Positions 9,115 to 17,424 of a DNA stretch of 64,000 nucleotides are shown here, piece by piece. Origin of the DNA: Planctomyces sp. SH-PL62 (GTDB taxonomy: Bacteria; Planctomycetota; Planctomycetia; Isosphaerales; Isosphaeraceae). Below the pieces are notes generated by a model that worked only from the letters and a program-made list of their open reading frames with translations, ran no database searches and was not told the DNA's origin. The stretch spans positions 6,014,001 to 6,078,000 of the forward strand of contig NZ_CP011273.1 in the NCBI RefSeq assembly GCF_001610895.1, written 5' to 3'. Within the stretch, counting starts at the first letter, position 1, and each line of letters opens with the position of its first letter. A program made the translations under genes and the position numbers.

Positions 9115-10655
9115 GACCTGGTGCCCTTCTTTTTCACCGAGGCAGGAGGCAGGATCGCCTCGACCAGATGCCCGTGCTCTGCGAACGCCTCCATCCCCCG
9201 CAACCGCTCCGAGGCTTCGGAATCGGAGAGCCCCGCCGCTCGCAGGGCGGCGTAAACCTGCCGGATGACTCCCGAGATGTCCTTGTCGGGCGCCTTCTCG
9301 AAGGGCTGGGAGTGCGCATCGGGCTTCTCGGTTTCTTCGAGCCAGATCCTCCGGATCGGCACGGTCTCCTCGAGCAGCCTCAGGAGCGCGACAAGAGTTG
9401 GGCGGAGTTCCTTGGATTCGGCGAGGCATCGGGCGATCAGCGGGTGCTCACGGTTGACGACGTACCCGATTTTCCCCGCCCGCTCGGCCGCGTTCCAGAC
9501 AGGATCGACCGGTCCGGTCCGTCGCGGCGCGGCTGCGCCACCGCGGTGCCGGTAGACCGCTACCGCCTTCTTGCGGACCCCCTCGGCGATCCAGCGGAGC
9601 CGCTTGCGAAGGTGCGCGGGCGGCCTCGCTGTCGACTTCTTGACGTCGATGTCCCACTCCCGGTCCGCGGCGTTGTTTATGTCGACCCGGATCCGTGCGA
9701 GCTTGTAATGTTCCTCCTTGGTGAAGCCCAGCCCCAGCCAGTCGCCGGGCACGAGGAGGCGGCGGTTCCGGTAGACGTAGAAGCCCTGCTGGGCGTTCCA
9801 CCCCGCCGGCCCGCCGGCGGCGCGGTGGGCGTCCCTGGTCAATCGGTCGTGGTGGGGCAGAACGAACTCCTGTACCTCGACGCTGCCAGAAGAGGTCTCG
9901 AGCGTTTCGACCGGCCCGGCCTGGGTGGCCGTTTCATCCTCCAGGAAGGGGTCCCAGGGGACGACCCGCTCCCGTTCACCCTGCCCGTTGATGAAGAGCC
10001 TGATCGAGCCCTTCCCCTTGAGGTACCGGTGGAACACCATCCCGAGGTGCTCCTCGACATGCTGTACCAGTTCGAGGAATCTCTGGTGGTCCGTCTTGTT
10101 CGTGGTCTCGGTCCCCGTTACCAGCCTGTCCATCTGCTCCCACAGGACCACCGTCCCGTGTCGCAGCTTGCCGATCTGGGCCAGGCGCGGCATGGACCCC
10201 GAGGCCGCCTCGCGCAAAAGCTGCCAGTCGCGGACCTTCTGGACGTGATCGAGGTCCCACCTCCGGACGGCGGGCTGAGTTCCATCAGTCGTGCTGGCGA
10301 CGGTGAGGCGGCGGCACTGGGAGAAAGAGGCGGTCTTCAGGCCCAGTCCGAAACGGCCGAGATCGCCTGGAGTCCTCGGGGCCAGCGGGCTCCGGCTCCC
10401 GGCGCGCATCGCATTGACCAGATCGGCTTCCGCCATCCCGGCACCGTCATCGGCGATCGCCACATGCGATTCCGGGCCGTTCCAGAAGAACGTGAGCCAT
10501 ATATTCCTGGCCTCGGCCGAGATGCTGTTATCGACCAGATCCGCTATCGCGGTGGGGAGGTCGTAACCGAAGGCGCGCAGCGACTCGATCATGGCCGCCG
10601 CATCCGGGGCCACCAAGTCGTAGCCAGGTTTCGCCGACCGGGAACCCCTTGGCAT
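9111..10655 (-). CDS. MORC/MutL/Hsp90-like GHKL ATPase
   Basis: A 514-residue protein with an N-terminal GHKL ATP-binding fold. The N-box is AIADLVDNSISA (N43), followed by VAIADDGAGM (about 66-74) and the lid/G-box LGRFGLGLKTAS (99-110). A following S5-like domain region contains GFYVYRNRRLLVPGDWLGLG and WDIDVKKSTARPP, typical of the MORC/MutL group. Family knowledge: such ATPases form ATP-gated dimeric clamps on DNA, and bacterial MORC-like proteins lie in R-M-like operons. ATG 10655 follows a 133-bp gap after the second methyltransferase gene, so it may have its own translation signals. Its stop overlaps the Z1 start. Confidence 0.92.
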   Translation of the reverse strand: MPRGSRSAKPGYDLVAPDAAAMIESLRAFGYDLPTAIADLVDNSISAEARNIWLTFFWNGPESHVAIADDGAGMAEADLVNAMRAGSRSPLAPRTPGDLGRFGLGLKTASFSQCRRLTVASTTDGTQPAVRRWDLDHVQKVRDWQLLREAASGSMPRLAQIGKLRHGTVVLWEQMDRLVTGTETTNKTDHQRFLELVQHVEEHLGMVFHRYLKGKGSIRLFINGQGERERVVPWDPFLEDETATQAGPVETLETSSGSVEVQEFVLPHHDRLTRDAHRAAGGPAGWNAQQGFYVYRNRRLLVPGDWLGLGFTKEEHYKLARIRVDINNAADREWDIDVKKSTARPPAHLRKRLRWIAEGVRKKAVAVYRHRGGAAAPRRTGPVDPVWNAAERAGKIGYVVNREHPLIARCLAESKELRPTLVALLRLLEETVPIRRIWLEETEKPDAHSQPFEKAPDKDISGVIRQVYAALRAAGLSDSEASERLRGMEAFAEHGHLVEAILPPASVKKKGTRS

Positions 10656-10788
10656 CGCCTCGGTCTGTTACTTTCCAGCAGCACATGGCCGGTTTAGACG
10701 TTCAATTCAAGCAGGTTTGGGTGATCGCGCCAATGAGCTCGCATACCATCATCTCCGCCGCAAGTTCAGTTCTGCCACATGGTCCGGA

Positions 10789-12306
10789 TTATTCGGATTC
10801 TCCTCCCCTTCCAGCGTCTTCCGGCGACCTCGCCGGCTCGCCTAGCAGGCCCAGGACGGTGCGGGCGATGGCCCAGGCCATGAGCGGCGGCACGGCGTTG
10901 CCGATCTGCCGGTAGCAGTCGCCCATGTTACCCGAGAACGCGAAGCCGTCAGGGAATGATTGGAGACGAGCCGCCTCCCGGACGGAGACCGCCCGCTTCT
11001 GCGTCCCGTCGTAGTGGATGTGCGAGTAGGAGTCCTTCCCCAGGTGCGCCGTGACGGTCCAGGACGGCCCGCCCGGCACCAGCTTCCGCCACTTGTCGAC
11101 GAACTTGTCCTCGGGATACGGCGGGAAGAGTTCTCGTGCGAAGCCGACCAGCTCGGGCGACCACTCCTTGAACGGCAGGCCGATGCTCCGGACTCGCTCG
11201 AACTCCTCCCGCAGGACGCGGAGCGCGTCGATTTCCTCCCCGCTCTCGCCCTCCAGCCTGTCCCGGAACTTGCAGCGCACCCTCTCGGTGGCGATCTCGA
11301 TGGCCTCGGGATAGCGGTCTCCCGGCCGCATCAGGCCGAACGTCTCGTAGTCGCGTCGCGTCCGGCGGATGACGTGGTCGACGATCCCCTCTGGTCTCCC
11401 GAGTCCCGGCCAGGATCGCATTAGCCGAGCGTAGGCCGAGTGCGGCGGCCGGTCGTATGCCATGCGGCGCCGGAAATCGCCGCGTGGAAGGTGCCCCTCG
11501 CTGAGGTGGTCCTCCAGTCGCGGCAGGTCATCGAGCCCTTCGAACACTGAGGTGGCCGGGAAGCGGGCCTGCCCGTGACTCACGTCGAGGTCGTAGTGCA
11601 TGACGAACGGCAGATAGGTCGCGTAGTGGGTCGTCCTCGCCGAGGCGGCGGTGGTGAAGTAGCCGGAGGGCATCACGCCGATGCGATGCGTCGCCGGAGG
11701 CATGGCTGGCCGAGCAGCCAGGTCCTCCCTGACCCCAGTGAAGAACAGCCGCTCCCGGAACTGGGGTACGCCATACCACACCGCGTTCAGGACGGCATAA
11801 CCGACGCGGTAGCCGGACTCGGCGAGGTCGGCCCCGATCTCCTCCGCGACGTTCTGGCCGCCGATGGAGAGCATCCCCGGGACGTTCTCCATGACGAACG
11901 CCTTGGGCTTCCAGCGGCGCACGGCCGACAGGAAGATCTTGTAGAGCTCGTTCCGCGGGTCCTCCTCGAACCCTTCCTCCCTCTGCCCCTCGTCGCGCAG
12001 GGAGTCGAGCTTGGCCCGGCCGATCCGCGAGAACCCCTGGCATGGCGGGCCGCCGATCACGATATCGACGTTCTCGACTCCCGGGATGCCGTCCAGGTCA
12101 TACGAATGGAGGTCGCCCTCCCCGGGAGACGGTACAACCGGTGGGGCCTCGGGCTGCAGGCGAGTAAAGTTCTCCAAGAAAGTTGCATTCGCCGAGTCGT
12201 CCTCATCGATGCCAGCGAGGATTCGGCACCCGGCCGCCTGGAATCCGAGGGACATCCCGCCTGCGCCGCAAAATAGATCGATTACGACAGGTCCGCCTAC
12301 CGGCAT
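10789..12306 (-). CDS. DNA (cytosine-5-)-methyltransferase, second of two in the operon
   Basis: A 505-residue Dcm-type methyltransferase that transfers a methyl group from SAM to cytosine C5. Conserved motifs in order: I, VIDLFCGAGGMSLGF (8-22); IV, GGPPCQGFS with catalytic Cys89; VI, FVMENVPGM; VIII, QFRERLFF; IX/X, VREAARLQSFPDGF and QIGNAVPP. A long variable region between VIII and IX (about 200 residues) should hold the target-recognition domain. Start ATG 12306 is moderately supported. The frame stays open into the preceding gene, but no conserved sequence precedes motif I. It protects host DNA or marks it for the system; the target sequence is unknown. Confidence 0.9.
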   Translation of the reverse strand: MPVGGPVVIDLFCGAGGMSLGFQAAGCRILAGIDEDDSANATFLENFTRLQPEAPPVVPSPGEGDLHSYDLDGIPGVENVDIVIGGPPCQGFSRIGRAKLDSLRDEGQREEGFEEDPRNELYKIFLSAVRRWKPKAFVMENVPGMLSIGGQNVAEEIGADLAESGYRVGYAVLNAVWYGVPQFRERLFFTGVREDLAARPAMPPATHRIGVMPSGYFTTAASARTTHYATYLPFVMHYDLDVSHGQARFPATSVFEGLDDLPRLEDHLSEGHLPRGDFRRRMAYDRPPHSAYARLMRSWPGLGRPEGIVDHVIRRTRRDYETFGLMRPGDRYPEAIEIATERVRCKFRDRLEGESGEEIDALRVLREEFERVRSIGLPFKEWSPELVGFARELFPPYPEDKFVDKWRKLVPGGPSWTVTAHLGKDSYSHIHYDGTQKRAVSVREAARLQSFPDGFAFSGNMGDCYRQIGNAVPPLMAWAIARTVLGLLGEPARSPEDAGRGGESE

Positions 12307-12416
12307 GCCATGAATCCGTTCCCGAAGTCGGCGGGGCGTGAGGTGCACGTCGTGCGCGAATCCTGGACCCCGTCGGAATTGGTGGATTATACCCCCAAAT
12401 CGCCTTGCGGTCGGGA

Positions 12417-14483
12417 TCACGCGTATCCCGTCGCCCGGGAACGCTTTCTGGAAAACGTGACGAGGAAATTGGCGCCACGCCTGCGAGCGTCCGTCATCAG
12501 GACGATCGTGCCGCCGTGTGCCTCGACCATCTGCCGGGCGATGGTCAGCCCCATACCCCGGCCGCCTTCCTTGCTGCTGAACAGCGGGTCGAAGATTCGC
12601 TCCGCCAGCTCGAAGGGAACGCCCGGCCCACCATCGGAGAAGATCATCTCGCAATGGTCTCTCGACCCTTTCAGCGTCAGCCTGATCCTCGGCCCTTCCT
12701 CACCCCGGCTCCAGTCGAGCGCATTCGAGATCAGGATCTGGAGCAGGCAGCAGAGATTCTCCGGCCGCATCTCGGTCCGCAGGAGATCGGTCTCCTGAAT
12801 CACCAGCTCCATCTCGGCGCCGTGGGCGGCGAGGAGGGGTTCGATGAGCTGCCGGAAAGCCCGGGTCTCCGCGACCAGGTCGATCGCCCGTCGCCGCTCG
12901 GAGCCGCCGGTTGCAGCGGTGATCACGCGGAGGGTCTCGTCGATCTTGCCTAGCGAGGCATCGAGGCCTGAGATCGAATCGCGGACCTCCGGGATTCGCC
13001 GGTGGTGGAGGACGGCCTTCAGCCGCTCCAGCTCGTCGCGAATTCGCTTCATCTCGTGGGGGATGACCGGAAGCATCCCGGCGGTCATCTGCCCGATCGC
13101 CGCGACGCTCGAAAACCCTTCGACCATGCGTTTGCGGTCGGTGACGTCCCGCAGGGCCCGTTCCTGGAGCCGGTGCCTGATGGCCCTGAGTTCCTGCCCG
13201 ACCTCGCCGCCTGCCTTGCCTGCCAGCTTCTCCAGTTTCGCCGTGATGGAATCCACCTCGGCCGCTCGCTCCTCGCCGGGCCTCGTCCCCCGCTTCACCG
13301 GGTGGCGGATCGACTGGCGTTCCGCCTCGATGCTCTGGAGGACGAAGCCGGCGAGTCTGCGGAGGTCGTCCAGGGCCTGATTGTGGATCAGACCCTCGCG
13401 GTTGGTCTGGTCCATCAGGTCGGGGTTGCGGTCCCTCCCTATGTCGATGAAACCGATCACCTGATTGTTGCTGAGCTTCTCGACCGGGTTGTTCACCCGC
13501 CGCTGGTCGAGGCGTAGCCAATCGTCGTGGGGCTCGCCGTAGGGCCAGACCCGGAAACCATCGCGGTAGATACTGACCCCGGTCCATTCCCGCAGCCACG
13601 CCCGCACCTCCATGCGGGGGCCGATCCTGGCCAGAGACTCGCCCTCGAGGTCGAACGCGAAGATCCTGATCCTGACCGGCCCGCACGAGATTTCCCCATG
13701 GCCGTTCCACCGCTGTGCCACCGGGCGGCGGTTATTGAGCGCGATGGTGACGGTCTGCTCGCCGTCGAATTCCGCCTCAACGCGGTATGGGGCCTTCTCG
13801 AGAAAATCCTGGCGCAGCTCTCCCGAGTATTCCGGGAAGTCGTCGGATTCGATGTGAATGACGAACCTGTCCTTGTCCGTCCTGAACGGCGAGAGCAGGC
13901 GGGAAAGGCGTAGCGACAGCCGTCGGAACATACGCTCCGTCCACTGGGAGCGGAGCCCGCCCATGCGCAGCAACGTCCCGTGTCCATCGATCTCCCGAGC
14001 CTGCCGGACCTCCCAGCGGTTCAACACCTCGGAGAGCATAATCGCCTCGTCATCGTATCGGTCCCAGTCGACGACGGCGTGCACCTCCTCGGCGTGCCGC
14101 GGACACCGAGAGACGATGGTGAGGTTGCGAGCCAGCTTGTCGGCCGCGAACCGTCCGACCCCCTTCTCGCCGAGAACTCGCCGCCCGAGCCGCGTTACCT
14201 GCCTCCCCTTGCCGACCTTCGTGCTCGCAGCCGGCTCCATCCAGCGTCCTAGCAGCGTGTCCACGTCCATCCCGTGACCGTCGTCGCGGATGCTGATGAA
14301 TCCGTCCGGGCCGGTCACGCCCTCGAACGAGATGGTGACCCTGTGGGCGTCCGCGTCGTGCGCGTTCTTGACCAGCTCGCTGATCGCCACGACCTCGTCG
14401 CTGATAAGCTCCTCACCTATGAGCTTGAGCAGGCGGGCGCGGGGCTGGAAGGCGATGCTGCCATTCTTGGCTGCGACACTCAC
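12417..14483 (-). CDS. Protein with two GHKL ATPase domains (Hsp90/MORC-like N-terminus, histidine-kinase-like C-terminus)
   Basis: A 688-residue protein. The N-terminal GHKL domain has ISELVKNAHDADA (N40), IRDDGHGM (66-72) and GEKGVGRFAADKLA (105-118). The middle is helical and charged. Residues about 450-530 include GQMTAGMLPVIPHEMKRIRD, which resembles a HisKA dimerisation region with a His in the H-box position. The C-terminal GHKL domain has ILISNALDWS (N587), FSDGGPGVP (about 616-624) and GGRGMGLTIARQMVEAHGG (about 640 on), as in sensor kinases. GTG 14483 is chosen because AGGAG sits 8 bases upstream inside the end of the preceding gene, leaving a 4-base gap. No response regulator is visible nearby. 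Its role may be ATP-gated sensing within the R-M-like system (inference). Confidence 0.88.
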   Translation of the reverse strand: MSVAAKNGSIAFQPRARLLKLIGEELISDEVVAISELVKNAHDADAHRVTISFEGVTGPDGFISIRDDGHGMDVDTLLGRWMEPAASTKVGKGRQVTRLGRRVLGEKGVGRFAADKLARNLTIVSRCPRHAEEVHAVVDWDRYDDEAIMLSEVLNRWEVRQAREIDGHGTLLRMGGLRSQWTERMFRRLSLRLSRLLSPFRTDKDRFVIHIESDDFPEYSGELRQDFLEKAPYRVEAEFDGEQTVTIALNNRRPVAQRWNGHGEISCGPVRIRIFAFDLEGESLARIGPRMEVRAWLREWTGVSIYRDGFRVWPYGEPHDDWLRLDQRRVNNPVEKLSNNQVIGFIDIGRDRNPDLMDQTNREGLIHNQALDDLRRLAGFVLQSIEAERQSIRHPVKRGTRPGEERAAEVDSITAKLEKLAGKAGGEVGQELRAIRHRLQERALRDVTDRKRMVEGFSSVAAIGQMTAGMLPVIPHEMKRIRDELERLKAVLHHRRIPEVRDSISGLDASLGKIDETLRVITAATGGSERRRAIDLVAETRAFRQLIEPLLAAHGAEMELVIQETDLLRTEMRPENLCCLLQILISNALDWSRGEEGPRIRLTLKGSRDHCEMIFSDGGPGVPFELAERIFDPLFSSKEGGRGMGLTIARQMVEAHGGTIVLMTDARRRGANFLVTFSRKRSRATGYA

Positions 14484-14487
14484 GGGG

Positions 14488-16632
14488 TCAGCTCCTTTCG
14501 AGGGCGCGGCGGAAGCTGCGGGCGATCGCCTCGGCCAGCACAGGCGGGACCGCATTTCCGAGTTGGACCCACTGCTCGGACGGGGAACCGCAGAAGATGT
14601 ATCCGTCGTGGAACGACTGGACGCGGGCCGCCTCGCGGAGGCTGATGGACCGCACCTGGGTGGGATGGATGTAGCCGTTGCCGTCCTTCGCGAGGTGCGC
14701 CACGATCGTCTTGCACGGTCGGTCGCCCCGGAGCCTCGCGTACTTGTCGTCGAACACGTCCCGGCGGTAACGCATCAGGTCGCTGCGACCGTGTCTTTCG
14801 AGGGCGTGGATGCTGTCCTCGCCAGGCCGGAGCATGGCGTAAAGTTCGAGGTCGTTCGGGTTGTGGTAGCGGACGGTGTGCTGATACAGGAGGCGAGACG
14901 CGCGGAGTATGCCGAATTTCGTGAGGTAACGGCGGAACCGCGGATCGGTCAAGGCATGCGGCGTCGACCAGCCCTCGGTCGACTTGCCCTCCCCTGCGGC
15001 CCGCTCCGGCAGGTCGAATATCGCCTCGGACAGGCCGACGGGAGGTAACGCGTCATGGTCGAGGTGCTGACTGCGAGTGTCCTGGTAGTCCGCCGTGGGC
15101 ACGAGCGGCATGACCTTCAGGCGGGAGGCAACGAGAAACATCCGGATGCGGTCCTGCGGCACGCCGAACGCTGAAGCGTTCAGGCGCCAGACCTCGGTCT
15201 GATAGGTGCCTTTCTGTTCGAGCAGTCGTGCCGCCGTGTCGAGGAAGGAATGGTCCTCACGCTTCGCGGACTTCATGCCCGGCACGTTCTCCATCAGGAA
15301 GAGCTTCGGACGGAGGACCAGCGCGGCCTCGACCATCGTTTCGTACAGGTGGTTACGGTCGTCATCCTGGGGGCGATAACCAAGAAGCGATTTCTTCGAG
15401 CGGAATCCGACCGAAGAGAACCCCTGGCAAGGGGGCGCACCAGCGAGGACGTCGAGCGACTTCCCGGCCAGCCGCTTCAGGTCGCCCGTCGCGAGGGTGC
15501 GGATATCCTGCTCGATCACCCGCTCGTCCGGCACGCCAGGGTGGTTGAGCCGATAGGTGCGAGCGGCCATCTCGTCCATCTCGACCGCCGCGAGCGTCTT
15601 GAAGCCCGCCCGCGAGAAGCCTTCCGAGAGGCCTCCGCCCCCGGCGAACAGATCCATGACCGTGGGCGACTCCGCCGCCATGGCACGCTCCGACTCGGCC
15701 TTGCGGTAATACTGGCAGAGGTTGCGGATCTCGCAGGTGCCGCAGAGCGGCTTCGGGCTCCTGCAGACGGTCCGCCCGTGCTCGACGAGGTTGACGTGCA
15801 GGGAGTAGCGGAGGTTGGGTGGGATCAGATCCGCGAGTTCACGCTGAAGCTTCTTGTGGTCCAGACCGTCTAGGGAGAGCCCCAACTCGCGGTAAGGGCC
15901 GATCCGGCTGAGAACCCGCCCGACGTGCGTGTCAGCCGGGAAGACCAGACGACCAAAGGCGTACATCATCACGCAGTAGGCGCTCTTCCGCTGGATCTCG
16001 GGCAGCTCGCAAAGGAAGGCCTCGAGCCTCTCGTCGGACCAGTCGCGAGCTGGCTCCAGCGTGCAGGAACCGAAAGTCTCCCGGAGCTTGCCCAGCGCGG
16101 AGTAGAGCGCGAGAGTCTTCTTCCCCGACAGGCCGCCCGAATAGACGAGCCGCTCGACCTCGTCCCGCGGGGCGTCTAGCATCTGGTCCCAGGTCGGGAA
16201 CCGGCGTTTCAATGACTCGAAAGCCGTCTGGTAGGCACCTTCCCGGGTGTGCCGAGCGAGCAGGATGTAGACAAGCTCGTCGGTGGGATCCTTCTTGTTG
16301 CCGAGGTCGGGCGAACCGTAGAGCTCGGCGAGGATTCGGGCTACCTCGCGAAGATGGCTGATGCCGGAATCGAGTCGCTCGGTCAGTTGCTCCGACGGGA
16401 GCCCAGAGGTGAGCGTGAACCGTCCGGGCGTTTCGAGGAGCTCCTTCAGGAACCGCTTCCTCCAGCGGACGACCTCGGAAGGGAAGGCGCGAATGCGATT
16501 CCAGAAATCGCGGCGCTCGCTCGGGTGCGGGGTCCAGCCCGAGCGGTCGGGGGCCACGGGCGTGCAATCCTCCTCGGCGGCCGAGGCTGCCTCCACCTCC
16601 GCTGATTGATTTGACGGACCAGCCTTCTTCAT
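14488..16632 (-). CDS. HhH-GPD DNA glycosylase fused to a DNA (cytosine-5-)-methyltransferase
   Basis: A 714-residue fusion. Residues about 80-310 form an endonuclease III-like HhH-GPD domain. K216 in IQRKSAYCV and D234 in FPADTHVGRV are 18 residues apart, as are Lys120 and Asp138 of endonuclease III. A C-X6-C-X2-C-X5-C 4Fe-4S motif follows (C290, C297, C300, C306). Residues about 323-714 are a complete m5C methyltransferase: motif I MDLFAGGGGLSEGF, motif IV GAPPCQGFS (C402), FLMENVPGM, LREAARVQSF and QLGNAVPP. The canonical LPGVG hairpin is altered to LPEIQ. The ATG at 16632 is preferred to an in-frame GTG at 16692. It is the first gene of the seven-gene operon. The likely role is methylation plus excision repair of damaged or mismatched bases (inference). 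Confidence 0.9.
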   Translation of the reverse strand: MKKAGPSNQSAEVEAASAAEEDCTPVAPDRSGWTPHPSERRDFWNRIRAFPSEVVRWRKRFLKELLETPGRFTLTSGLPSEQLTERLDSGISHLREVARILAELYGSPDLGNKKDPTDELVYILLARHTREGAYQTAFESLKRRFPTWDQMLDAPRDEVERLVYSGGLSGKKTLALYSALGKLRETFGSCTLEPARDWSDERLEAFLCELPEIQRKSAYCVMMYAFGRLVFPADTHVGRVLSRIGPYRELGLSLDGLDHKKLQRELADLIPPNLRYSLHVNLVEHGRTVCRSPKPLCGTCEIRNLCQYYRKAESERAMAAESPTVMDLFAGGGGLSEGFSRAGFKTLAAVEMDEMAARTYRLNHPGVPDERVIEQDIRTLATGDLKRLAGKSLDVLAGAPPCQGFSSVGFRSKKSLLGYRPQDDDRNHLYETMVEAALVLRPKLFLMENVPGMKSAKREDHSFLDTAARLLEQKGTYQTEVWRLNASAFGVPQDRIRMFLVASRLKVMPLVPTADYQDTRSQHLDHDALPPVGLSEAIFDLPERAAGEGKSTEGWSTPHALTDPRFRRYLTKFGILRASRLLYQHTVRYHNPNDLELYAMLRPGEDSIHALERHGRSDLMRYRRDVFDDKYARLRGDRPCKTIVAHLAKDGNGYIHPTQVRSISLREAARVQSFHDGYIFCGSPSEQWVQLGNAVPPVLAEAIARSFRRALERS

Positions 16633-17089
16633 CACCCATCCCAATCCAGGACAACCATTTCGGGCGCGAACCGGTAACGCCACCCGATTCACGGGCTCGT
16701 CGCAGCCCCACGGCTCGGTGGGCGACCGATGTCCCCGGATCGACCGCCGCCACCGTTGTTAACCGCATTCTCGCAGGGATACGGCCCCACCGTCCAGGCC
16801 GCACCGGCGGAGATCCCACCAGGAACATTCTGCGCCTGTAGACGCCGGTTGCGGTCGTGGCGATGTCCTGCGGACGGACGATTCTGAGGAAGCGGCCACG
16901 AAACGTTATTTGTCTGCGGGACCAGATTTTCTGATTGCAACAGTGATTCTTTATGTGGTTATTAAGGCGATTCACGCGATGGCGTCCCGTCCCTGCACTG
17001 CGATTTCGTACACCGCGCTCGCTCACGACGTGTCGTGGATTCGGGTAAAATCAATCCGACGATAATCGATCAGCCGGAAGGAGGACGCC
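16633..17089. other. Divergent promoter region of the R-M-like operon
   Basis: About 450 bases with no convincing gene. The part near 16910-16980 is AT-richer than its surroundings (for example gattctttatgtggttatt), and a short inverted repeat CACGAC-gt-GTCGTG lies at 17024-17037. The region separates the minus-strand methylase operon from the plus-strand gene at 17090, so it should contain both promoters. I cannot place -35/-10 boxes with confidence. Confidence 0.4.
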
Positions 17090-17326
17090 ATGACCGAACA
17101 GGCAGCCAGATCGCTCGCCGTCACTGTGGGTGGCGAGGCCGTCTTCCCGATGCCGGGGAACCGCTTCTGGGGTGTGAAGATCGAGCGATTCGACGGACAG
17201 CTTGCGGCCATCGAGGATAACGCCGGCTGGGCCTACCGCGACTGGGTCGGTGAACTTCGACTTCGTCACGGGATCGACCTTGCCCTAGAGGACCGATTAT
17301 TGCCTTGCCGGTCTCAAATGCGATGA
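17090..17326 (+). CDS. Small 78-residue hypothetical protein
   Basis: ATG 17090 is preceded by a strong ribosome-binding site (GGAAGGAGGACGCC immediately before the start). The first ~55 residues look like a natural protein (SLAVTVGGEAVFPMPGNRFW, then GVKIERFDGQLAAIEDNAGW). The C-terminal ~20 residues look less natural, so the gene may be truncated. No family is recognised. It is divergent from the R-M-like operon and could be a small regulator or antitoxin-like protein, but nothing in the sequence shows this. Confidence 0.5.
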   Translation: MTEQAARSLAVTVGGEAVFPMPGNRFWGVKIERFDGQLAAIEDNAGWAYRDWVGELRLRHGIDLALEDRLLPCRSQMR

Positions 17327-17424
17327 ATTCGATTCCGGGGTCGAGCGAACCGGCCCAGGCACTAACATAGCCTTTGGCGCCATCTACGGGGTAGGTCACG
17401 GCGGGGGGCTTTGATAGTCGGAGC

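Noticed and set aside
9115-9429. N-terminal extension of the Z1 protein frame
   Set aside because: It lies entirely inside the GHKL gene. The ATG at 9114 forms an ATGA overlap and gives natural sequence from the first residue.
12307-12654. N-terminal extension of the second methylase frame
   Set aside because: The extra ~110 residues overlap the end of the dual-GHKL gene in another frame and are not methylase-like. The start at 12306 just before motif I is preferred.
17024-17037. Short inverted repeat CACGAC-gt-GTCGTG as an operator
   Set aside because: The arms are only 6 bp and no regulator gene is adjacent; it may be chance in GC-rich DNA.
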